From the IMG/VR virus record IMGVR_UViG_3300005826_000008, positions 1 through 62,722 of that record: a stretch of DNA of 62,722 nucleotides, one strand, 5' to 3'. The translations under genes were made by a program, and so were the position numbers. This DNA comes from a virus. The notes beneath the pieces are model-generated. The model saw only the letters and a program-made list of their open reading frames with translations. It did no database searches and had not been told where the DNA came from. Of this stretch, positions 56,485 through 62,722 are shown piece by piece (the stretch's first letter is position 1; every line of letters starts with the position of its first letter).

Positions 56485-57263
56485 AAGTCTTAAGATCGAA
56501 AGAGTTTGCTAATGGTGTTGTTTATGCGCTGCAGACTGAAGATGGTTTTCCTGTTGAGGTAACAGACACTTACCTTCCATTCTATACGAAAGATGCAGTT
56601 GGAAGAAAACAGAACTCATTAGATAACATTAATTTTGGAGATCGCTCTGAGAGGTGGATGATTGGTGTATCTTGTATGAGTGGGTGTCCTGTTAGATGTA
56701 AATTTTGTGCGACAGGGCAATTGAAGAAATGGCGCCCTCTTACAGCAGAAGAGATTGTTGCTCAGGTTGAGTTTGTAATTTCTCAGAATAAAGAGAAGTT
56801 TACTGAGGCAAAAGAACACAAGATTAACTATACAAGAATGGGCGAGCCTTTCTTAAATATTGCCGCAGTAAGGAAAGCAATTAGAATTATTAATGAAAAA
56901 TATCCTGGAACACACCATTATGTTTCAACCATTGGTGTAAAAGATGCAAGTTATTCTTGGATTAAGGATAATATTACTTTGCAGATTTCTTTACATTCTC
57001 TTGATGAAGAGAGAAGGAATAATTTAATTCCTTACAAAAAGAAGATGACTATAAATGAACTTGGTAAGATTAGGACAAATTCAAAGTTGAAGACCACATT
57101 AAATCTTACTTTGGTTGATGAGTCAGATTTTGAGATTGAAAATCTTAGCTGGAGATTTGATCCTGATAAGTTTTTCATAAAGTTATCGCCAATTAATGTA
57201 AACCCAATATCCGAGAAGAATGATATGGGTAGTGGGATTGTTAACGGAATAAATATAGCGTGA
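56481..57263 (+). CDS. RlmN/Cfr-like radical SAM protein lacking the C-terminal part
   Basis: A 260-residue protein. CMSGCPVRCKFCATGQLKKW has the CxxxCxxC cluster in RlmN context, INYTRMGEPFLN stands for FMGMGEPLLN, LQISLHSLD for SLHA, and FIKLSPINVNP for the final strand. RlmN and Cfr methylate A2503 of 23S rRNA and some tRNAs. The C-terminal segment with the second catalytic cysteine (CGQL-like) is missing; the frame stops at NGINIA. It may be a different radical-SAM enzyme or inactive. Confidence 0.82.
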   Translation: MKVLRSKEFANGVVYALQTEDGFPVEVTDTYLPFYTKDAVGRKQNSLDNINFGDRSERWMIGVSCMSGCPVRCKFCATGQLKKWRPLTAEEIVAQVEFVISQNKEKFTEAKEHKINYTRMGEPFLNIAAVRKAIRIINEKYPGTHHYVSTIGVKDASYSWIKDNITLQISLHSLDEERRNNLIPYKKKMTINELGKIRTNSKLKTTLNLTLVDESDFEIENLSWRFDPDKFFIKLSPINVNPISEKNDMGSGIVNGINIA

Positions 57264-57270
57264 GGTTATT

Positions 57271-57429
57271 ATGAATAAAGAATTTACAGATAAAGTTAAG
57301 GTTCAGTTAGAAGAATATGGATTTGAGTATGCTATTGCTGTCGCTACATGTGCAGAGATTGAGGCAGGGGCTGCTTGTGGGCAGTTAAGCATTATTACAG
57401 AGGAAGAGGTAAATGAAGAAAAACAATAA
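57271..57429 (+). CDS. Small hypothetical protein (52 aa)
   Basis: GAGGTTATT precedes MNKEFTDKVKVQLEEYGFE. The C-terminal half is alanine- and glutamate-rich. It overlaps the start of the next gene by 17 bases. Confidence 0.58.
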   Translation: MNKEFTDKVKVQLEEYGFEYAIAVATCAEIEAGAACGQLSIITEEEVNEEKQ

Positions 57430-57622
57430 GCCAATTTGTTGTGAGCTTTTTGGTGAGCCAATTCAATCTGATAAAATTTGTATAGCTGTTAGAGATATTA
57501 ATGGTAGATATATTAATATGTGGGTGAGTAAATCTTTCCTGAAGAAATTGGAAAACTATGTTCACACCACCGGTAGTTATTCACAACCCGTTCAGTTATC
57601 TTTATCAAGAAATAAAGAATAG
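57413..57622 (+). CDS. Hypothetical protein (69 aa)
   Basis: Start MKKNNKPICCELFGEP with GAGGAAGAGG upstream. Not recognised. Overlaps the next gene substantially. Confidence 0.62.
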   Translation: MKKNNKPICCELFGEPIQSDKICIAVRDINGRYINMWVSKSFLKKLENYVHTTGSYSQPVQLSLSRNKE

Positions 57623-57998
57623 TATTCTATACAGGTTTTATAGTAAAAAATGGGATACTCAATATTGCACGATATGTTGCAATAAAATGAATGTATCTTA
57701 TATGCTCTTATTTAATGTGAACTTGGTTTCAAAACATTCGGCTCAAGTAGTATTCTCTTGCCCAAATAATTGTAAAAAAATTTATGGTTGGGCTTATAGA
57801 GAAAATGTTACATACAATATGTATACGTACAATATTGAAGAGTTTAAATTGAGCTATTTCACCTATAAAGGTAACGAGCCAAGCTCTATTACTTTGTCTA
57901 TTGGAAATATAAATAGTAAAATTCCATTTTTTGATTTGGAAAAAATGACTAAAGATAGTATAATGAAAAGAATAAATCGATTAATACCATTCATATGA
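57558..57998 (+). CDS. Small zinc protein (146 aa), C-terminal motif family
   Basis: CTICCNKMN and SCPNNCKK resemble the zinc sites of 31249/31840. Ends INRLIPFI. The true start may be later than 57558 because of the 65-base overlap. Confidence 0.62.
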   Translation: MFTPPVVIHNPFSYLYQEIKNSILYRFYSKKWDTQYCTICCNKMNVSYMLLFNVNLVSKHSAQVVFSCPNNCKKIYGWAYRENVTYNMYTYNIEEFKLSYFTYKGNEPSSITLSIGNINSKIPFFDLEKMTKDSIMKRINRLIPFI

Positions 57999-58049
57999 AT
58001 AGGTGGTTAATGAAATTAAATTATATTTATTGATGTCTTAAGGAGAAAA

Positions 58050-58253
58050 ATGTCAGATAAGCTTAAGTTAAGAATGACAATGGACTTTTTTGTCGATTGT
58101 AAAGAAGAAGATATTCCTAAAATTAAAGATAGATTAGAGGATCTTGGATGGTTTATTGTTCAAGAGACTCGTGTAAAAAAAGCCATTGGTGGTTTTGAGG
58201 GCGCTGAAGAAACTGGTTATGAAGTGGCAGTTGTGGAGTTAAATGATGAGTAA
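58050..58253 (+). CDS. Hypothetical protein (67 aa)
   Basis: AAGGAGAA precedes the start. Ferredoxin-like alternation of strands and helices; no family recognised. Overlaps the next gene. Confidence 0.67.
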   Translation: MSDKLKLRMTMDFFVDCKEEDIPKIKDRLEDLGWFIVQETRVKKAIGGFEGAEETGYEVAVVELNDE

Positions 58254-58488
58254 GAGGGTAGTTCCGGCTGAAGTTCATATATTCTGCGATAGATGTGGAG
58301 CAGAAAAAGATGGTGAATATTCGAATGAATTCTTTTCAGGAGAGATGCATTTAAAATGTGAGGATCGAGTTACAGGACCTCTTGGTGAAAGTGCTGGTGG
58401 AACTAGTGACTATGATTTATGCGGAGTTTGTATGAGAGAATTTTTAATTTGGATGGGAAATTATGATTTACGTAATAGGTCCTTATGA
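58243..58488 (+). CDS. Zinc-ribbon protein (81 aa)
   Basis: Start MMSKRVVPAEVHIFC; CDRCGAE and CGVCMRE form a four-cysteine site. Function unknown. Confidence 0.67.
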   Translation: MMSKRVVPAEVHIFCDRCGAEKDGEYSNEFFSGEMHLKCEDRVTGPLGESAGGTSDYDLCGVCMREFLIWMGNYDLRNRSL

Positions 58489-58630
58489 TAAAGCCCCAGT
58501 TGGATCAACAGTGATCAATACCACTTCTAGATCTGATAATTGGACGCGTTCGCTTAGTCCGTTTTTATGTGGACCATGTAAGCTTTATGGTGAATATACT
58601 TCAATAAATGTTGAGAATGGTTGGCAATAA
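58463..58630 (+). CDS. Truncated-looking 55-aa protein before the HNH gene
   Basis: GGGAAATT precedes MIYVIGPYDKAPVGSTVINT; it also has FLCGPCKLYG and ends VENGWQ. It stops just before an HNH endonuclease, and the sequence feels like the N-terminal part of a longer globular protein. The missing part is not found after the nuclease. Confidence 0.55.
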   Translation: MIYVIGPYDKAPVGSTVINTTSRSDNWTRSLSPFLCGPCKLYGEYTSINVENGWQ

Positions 58631-58670
58631 TAATTATAGGCATAATCTCATATTGACATAGGAGTTCGAT

Positions 58671-59402
58671 ATGAGAAAAAAATTTCAAGATATAACTGGT
58701 AAAAGATTTGGTAAGATAGTTGTTTTAGATTGTAACTTACCAGAAAGAAAAACATTAATTCGTTGTGATTGTGGTAAAGAAAAAATTGTTAGTCGATATG
58801 ATGTAGCAAATGGTAAGATAAAATCTTGTGGCAAAAAAGGTTGTAGAGATTTAGGAGAAGATTTAACCTCACTAAGGTTTGGTATTTTAACAATTGTTAA
58901 ACGAATTTTTGATAAAGAAGATATGAATGGTAGATGTAAGCAATGGGAATGTTTATGTGATTGTGGGAATACTTGTGTTGTTGGTACATCTGATTTATTA
59001 AGATCTCATACAAAAAGTTGTGGGTGTATTAAATCGGAAAATATTTCTAAAGCAAATTCTTTACCAATAAAAGATGTAGCAGAAAAACAATTATTTACAA
59101 GTTATAAAAGAAGCGCTGTAAAAAGAAATTTAGAATGGAAGTTGTCCAAAAATGAGTTTGTTTCTTTTTTGCAGCAAGAATGTTTTTATTGCGGGTCACC
59201 TCCAATAGGAACTATTATAAAAAACAAAGTTATTGGTAATGAAGAATATCATTTCAATGGTATTGATAGAGTAGATAATTCTATTGGTTATATTACTGAT
59301 AATTGTGTAGCCTGCTGTAAACATTGTAATCATGCTAAAAAAGCTCTTAGCAAAGAAGAGTTTATTTCTTTAGCTAAGAAGATTGCAAGAAGATTTGTTT
59401 GA
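58671..59402 (+). CDS. HNH homing endonuclease with CDCG DNA-binding repeats
   Basis: A 243-residue protein. Two AP2-like/zinc repeats (FGKIVVLDCN ... CDCGKEKIVSRYDVANGK; CLCDCGNTCVVGTSDLLRS) are followed by an HNH core with CFYCGSPP, FNGIDRVDNSIGYITDN and CCKHCNHAKK. GGAG lies before the start. A mobile gene typical of phages. Confidence 0.88.
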   Translation: MRKKFQDITGKRFGKIVVLDCNLPERKTLIRCDCGKEKIVSRYDVANGKIKSCGKKGCRDLGEDLTSLRFGILTIVKRIFDKEDMNGRCKQWECLCDCGNTCVVGTSDLLRSHTKSCGCIKSENISKANSLPIKDVAEKQLFTSYKRSAVKRNLEWKLSKNEFVSFLQQECFYCGSPPIGTIIKNKVIGNEEYHFNGIDRVDNSIGYITDNCVACCKHCNHAKKALSKEEFISLAKKIARRFV

Positions 59403-59423
59403 TGGTTATGATTGGAGATAATT

Positions 59424-59843
59424 ATGATTTATAAGATGAATTCATGGGTTGAAGGCGCGTGCCCTACTGGAGATAAAGTATATATTTCTAATTTATATTT
59501 AGGAAATAAATTGATTGGAATTTTTGATATAATGACTTTAAAAGGTTGTCAAAATAAATACTTTGCCATTTATAAAAATTATTCAAAATCTGTTCCAACT
59601 GTACTTGAGAATTTTTTTGTTGTTAATTTTTGCACTTTTAGTAAAGATAAGGTTGCATTAAAATTAGGAAGACAATTTCTTGATCGTTCCGTTCCTTATT
59701 ATGATGCATTAGAAACTCCTGTAATTAATATTAAATCGCAAGAGTTTATTGAACGTGCAAAAGAGGCAAACATGTGTGAGACTTTAGAGGATGCTAAAAA
59801 TTTAGCTGATGCTATTTTTAATAAGATAGTGTTAGAAATATGA
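59424..59843 (+). CDS. Hypothetical protein (139 aa)
   Basis: Start MIYKMNSWVEGACP with TTGGAG upstream. Not recognised; mixed alpha-beta. Confidence 0.7.
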   Translation: MIYKMNSWVEGACPTGDKVYISNLYLGNKLIGIFDIMTLKGCQNKYFAIYKNYSKSVPTVLENFFVVNFCTFSKDKVALKLGRQFLDRSVPYYDALETPVINIKSQEFIERAKEANMCETLEDAKNLADAIFNKIVLEI

Positions 59844-59899
59844 CAATGGGACATGCATTTGTTATAGCTATGTTGTTAGATGGAGTATTAGATGGATAA
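59840..59899 (+). CDS. Possible micro-ORF (19 aa)
   Basis: MTMGHAFVIAMLLDGVLDG, overlapping the previous stop and the next start. Hydrophobic. It may be only a coupling spacer. Confidence 0.25.
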   Translation: MTMGHAFVIAMLLDGVLDG

Positions 59900-60398
59900 G
59901 ATAATAGATAATTTGTTTCTTGGTAATGTTATGGATGCCCAAACTGCACTATCTAATGGAAGTATGGCAGTATTATCAATTGGAGCAGAATTTACAGATA
60001 ATGAAGAGGGTGTAACAATTCCATTAGATAATTCATCTGTAGTTAATCATAAAATATTAAAACTTTGGGATGGTAATCAAGGAACAATAGATTATTCTTT
60101 TTTGGTGGAAGTTTTTGAATTTATTGATACCAATAAGCCAGTGTTAGTTCATTGTATGGCTGGTCACAGCAGATCGCCATCAGTTGTTTGGGCTTACTTG
60201 CTATATTTGGATTATGATCCTGTTGATGCGTATGTTTTGTTGAAACAAAAACGTCCAGAGATCTATCCTTACATTGGATTTCTTGAAGAAATATTAATGG
60301 CTTTTGATTATTCAGAGCCAGATATAGATGATATTCTTACTAAGATAATGAAGATTCAAAAAGTATACAAGGGTTGTCAGAATGAAAAAGAAAGTTAA
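59892..60398 (+). CDS. Dual-specificity protein phosphatase-like protein
   Basis: A 168-residue protein with the CX5R active site in VLVHCMAGHSRSPSVV (about residue 93) and the N-terminal IIDNLFLGNVMDA of DSP enzymes; the general acid Asp is probably in LWDGNQGT. Could remove phosphate from proteins or from RNA 5' ends (RNA triphosphatase relatives use the same fold). Confidence 0.88.
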   Translation: MDKIIDNLFLGNVMDAQTALSNGSMAVLSIGAEFTDNEEGVTIPLDNSSVVNHKILKLWDGNQGTIDYSFLVEVFEFIDTNKPVLVHCMAGHSRSPSVVWAYLLYLDYDPVDAYVLLKQKRPEIYPYIGFLEEILMAFDYSEPDIDDILTKIMKIQKVYKGCQNEKES

Positions 60399-60864
60399 AA
60401 AACCAAAGTTAACCGCCCCAAAAGAACCAAAGAAACCTCGTAAGCCCCAGAAACCAGAAGAGCCTAAAGAGATGATTGTATCTTCTGGTACTATTAGTAT
60501 TTACGATGGAATGTCTTTGCAAGAAATTATAGACTCTGTGCCAGAAAATGTAGACATGAGCAAGACAGAGCTTACACTTGAGTTAGATTATATGGGTTGT
60601 CATTACAACCCAGGTATTGAAGGTCACTTTACATATACCGGTGGATTGATGAAAAATCCACATTATAATAGACAGCTTATTACTTATAATAAGAAAATGA
60701 AGGCTTATGAGAAGAATCTTGCAGAATATAAAGCGGCTATGAAAGAGTACGAGAAAGATTTAGAGCAGTATAAAAAAGAGAAAGAAATTTTTGACAAAGT
60801 TCTTGCGCAGTGTGAAATTGAAAGGTTGGAAGCTGAATTATCTATATTAAGAGGGATGTGTTAA
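60382..60864 (+). CDS. Proline/lysine-rich coiled-coil protein (160 aa)
   Basis: The N-terminus has repeats of PKEPKKPRKPQKPEEPK type; the C-terminal half is a charged coiled coil. An extended linker plus coiled coil suggests an adaptor, but no family is recognised. Ends next to the ADP-ribosylglycohydrolase. Confidence 0.68.
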   Translation: MKKKVKKPKLTAPKEPKKPRKPQKPEEPKEMIVSSGTISIYDGMSLQEIIDSVPENVDMSKTELTLELDYMGCHYNPGIEGHFTYTGGLMKNPHYNRQLITYNKKMKAYEKNLAEYKAAMKEYEKDLEQYKKEKEIFDKVLAQCEIERLEAELSILRGMC

Positions 60865-61782
60865 ATGTGTAATTGTTTAGTTGGCGCATGCATTGGGGAT
60901 GCCTTGGGGATGCCTTTTGAAGGAATGGATCGTGCTAATAAGTTATTGGTTAACTGGGATGGTTTAACTTATTTGCCAAGCAAAAGTCATAAGCTTGAGG
61001 CGGGGATGTATACAGATGACGGACAATTAAGTATAATTGTTGCCAATTCTCTTATAGAATGCCGAGAATTTAACCCGTATGACCTTGCCCAGCGTTATCA
61101 GGAATGGTTTTTTTCAGGTAATCCAAGAGGTTTTGGACGTACCACACGAATGGCAATGAATGCATTAAAGGATGGTGTTCATTGGAGCGAGTCTGGAATT
61201 AAAGGTTCTTATGGAAATGCAACTGCAATGAGGGCGGCTCCTTTTGGGGTTTTTTTTAGAAATGATATGAAATCGCTTATTGAAGCGGTAAGTATAGATA
61301 GTGCTATTACTCATAACTCTCCTGATGCGAAGGCAGGAGCTATAGCTATTGCTGTTGTAACTGCTTTTGCTGCAAATGGTGATACTGAGGATCTTCTTGA
61401 TAGGGTTTTTGAAAAATTGCCGGATTCTGCAATTAGAAAAACAATCTCCACCCTTGACCTCTTAATTTACTCTGATTATGTTAAGCCAAGGGAAGCGTTG
61501 CGTGCACTTGGTACAAGTGCAAATATCAAGGAAACTGTGCCTGCTGCGCTTTATTGTTTTTTAAAATTTGATAATTATGCTGATGCCGTTAGAACAGCAA
61601 TTAGAGCTGGTGGAGACGTAGACACAACGGCAAGTATTATTGGGGCTTTGTTTGGTGCAAAAGATGGTATAAAAAATATTCCTCAAGAATGGATAGATGG
61701 TGTTGAGAATTTTGAGTTGTTAATTGAGCTTGATAGTAAATTGTATAATAGAACAAATTACACATTTTTTCCTAGGAGTTAA
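60865..61782 (+). CDS. ADP-ribosylglycohydrolase (DraG/ARH family)
   Basis: A 305-residue ARH enzyme, which removes ADP-ribose from arginine or other acceptors. GACIGDALGMPFEG at the N-terminus, MYTDDGQLSIIVAN (metal-binding TDD), SYGNATAMRAAPFGVFF, ITHNSPDAKAGAIA and GGDVDTTASIIGALFGA (second metal site) are all in place. It complements the PARG at 3667 and the NAD genes. Confidence 0.95.
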   Translation: MCNCLVGACIGDALGMPFEGMDRANKLLVNWDGLTYLPSKSHKLEAGMYTDDGQLSIIVANSLIECREFNPYDLAQRYQEWFFSGNPRGFGRTTRMAMNALKDGVHWSESGIKGSYGNATAMRAAPFGVFFRNDMKSLIEAVSIDSAITHNSPDAKAGAIAIAVVTAFAANGDTEDLLDRVFEKLPDSAIRKTISTLDLLIYSDYVKPREALRALGTSANIKETVPAALYCFLKFDNYADAVRTAIRAGGDVDTTASIIGALFGAKDGIKNIPQEWIDGVENFELLIELDSKLYNRTNYTFFPRS

Positions 61783-61783
61783 T

Positions 61784-61951
61784 ATGAGCCCTAAAGCTAT
61801 TGATCGTATGAAAAGATGGTATAAGTGGTGTAAAGAACCTACAGAAAAAGATCAAGAAGAAATATATGAACGATGACAAAGAGGGATAGATCCTCCTGAT
61901 TTTGATTATTATCTTGGGTGGGAATATGATTACCCAATAGTAGATGAATAA
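61784..61951 (+). pseudogene. Small ORF with in-frame TGA (30 aa + 24 aa)
   Basis: AGGAG precedes MSPKAIDRMKRWYKWCK. TGA at 61874-61876 is followed in the same frame by QRGIDPPDFDYYLGWEYDYP to TAA at 61949. The second part is clearly protein-like. A nonsense mutation or read-through is possible. Confidence 0.5.
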
Positions 61952-61964
61952 GGTATGTATAATA

Positions 61965-62722
61965 ATGGCTATAAAAAAGAAGTATCCACCAAAGAAAAAG
62001 CAAAGTGATGTTATTCCTGCTGCTCCAAAATTAGAGTGGTCAAATTATCAAAAAGAGATTTTTAAAGACATAGCAAAGGGTCAAGGAAATACTTTAGTTA
62101 TTGCTCGTGCAGGAGCAGCTAAGACTAGTTCATTGGTTCAAGGATCAAAATATCTTCCTAAAAGAAAATCATCTTTATTTTGTGCTTTTAATAAGCATAT
62201 TCAAGAAGAATTAAAACTTAGATTAGGTTCATATGTTGAGTGTCTAACTTTACACTCTCTTGGATTTAGAGCTATTAAACTTAGATTTGGTACTGACGGA
62301 TTTGGTGAAATAGAACTTAACAACAGAAAATGTTGGGAAATTGTTAAATCTTTTATTGGAGATAACAAAGAAGATTATGATCTAATCGAACAAATAACCA
62401 AATGCGTTTCATTTTGTAAAGGAGCACTAGTTGATACTCCAAATGGAATTGAAGAAATCATCTATAAATATGAAATAGATATGTGCGATGTTCTTTTAAA
62501 GGATTTTATCATTTATGTATCCAAAGCGTTAAGAATGTGTAAAGAGCAAACCAGTGTCATTGATTTTGATGATATGATTTGGTTTCCATTTGTTTATAGA
62601 CTTAATGTTGGAAAATATGACTATGTGTTTATTGATGAATCTCAAGATTTGAATAGGGCTCAGATTGAGCTTGCATTGTCTGCTTGTAAGATTGGTGGAA
62701 GGATTATTGCAGTATTAGATCC
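61965..62722 (+). CDS. Superfamily 1 (UvrD/Rep-like) helicase, 3' end outside window
   Basis: A partial protein of at least 252 residues. LVIARAGAAKTSSLVQ is the Walker A motif (the usual GxGKT is AGAAKT), LFCAFNKHIQEEL is motif Ia, TLHSLGFRAI the next, and YVFIDESQDLNRAQ the Walker B/DEXQ motif. AAGG precedes the start. The frame runs off the right edge. Probably a Dda-like or UvrD-like helicase for replication or repair. Confidence 0.9.
   Translation, partial: MAIKKKYPPKKKQSDVIPAAPKLEWSNYQKEIFKDIAKGQGNTLVIARAGAAKTSSLVQGSKYLPKRKSSLFCAFNKHIQEELKLRLGSYVECLTLHSLGFRAIKLRFGTDGFGEIELNNRKCWEIVKSFIGDNKEDYDLIEQITKCVSFCKGALVDTPNGIEEIIYKYEIDMCDVLLKDFIIYVSKALRMCKEQTSVIDFDDMIWFPFVYRLNVGKYDYVFIDESQDLNRAQIELALSACKIGGRIIAVLD

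Overview
This window looks like part of the accessory half of a very large (jumbo/huge) tailed-phage genome infecting a Gram-negative bacterium. The evidence is: AT-rich, tightly packed small genes with ATGA/TAATG overlaps, nearly all on the + strand; about ten free-standing homing-type endonucleases; more than 35 recognisable tRNA genes; phage-borne EF-Tu, EF-Ts and GroES; an RNA ligase; an NAD salvage pair; and a porin-like outer-membrane protein. No virion or replication module is visible apart from the start of a superfamily 1 helicase at the right end.

Layout. 0-7.7 kb: Ro60 (TROVE) protein with a possible Y-like RNA behind it, a microbial-type PARG, a cysteine amidase-like protein and PurN. 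7.7-18.6 kb: a dense tRNA array broken up by small ORFs, two homing endonucleases, a protein with a bL12-like C-terminal domain and, near its end, EF-Tu. 18.6-24.1 kb: small ORFs, a probable type II restriction-modification pair, a PurH N-terminal domain and more tRNAs. 24.7-34.2 kb: CoaB and CoaC as separate genes, a porin, a peptidase-like protein and small paralogues. 34.8-48 kb: tRNA-Ser/Cys/Met/Val/Gly/Arg islands, RNase HII, a broken kinase-like gene, small zinc proteins and EF-Ts. 48-62.7 kb: 2H phosphoesterase, histidine phosphatase, GroES, RNA ligase, NMN adenylyltransferase-Nudix plus nicotinamide phosphoribosyltransferase, two radical-SAM proteins, dual-specificity phosphatase, ADP-ribosylglycohydrolase and the helicase start.

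The most unusual signal is a repeated structured element found 15 times between the tRNAs. Each copy has a locus-specific outer helix whose two strands change together from copy to copy, a second helix, a conserved GGATTACATT box on the left and an ATCTcTtaCATTTTTTG box on the right. In several copies the interior holds the 3' half of a tRNA followed by its 5' half, that is, a circularly permuted tRNA: Ile-TAT, Arg-TCG, Tyr-GTA, Gly-TCC and others. Joining the halves rebuilds acceptor, T, D and anticodon stems. Other copies hold only a small hairpin. These could be permuted tRNA genes that need splicing or circularisation; the phage's RNA ligase and 2H phosphoesterase are candidate partners. 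I know of no phage system described in this form.

Other themes are an ADP-ribose/NAD theme (PARG, ADP-ribosylglycohydrolase, NMNAT-Nudix, NAMPT), translation takeover (tRNAs, EF-Tu, EF-Ts, bL12-like domain, Ro60), a family of about 18 small proteins sharing a C-terminal hydrophobic motif, and a uniform set of seven promoters (TTGACN, 16-17 bases, TANNTT). All calls come from reading the sequence; no database search was run.
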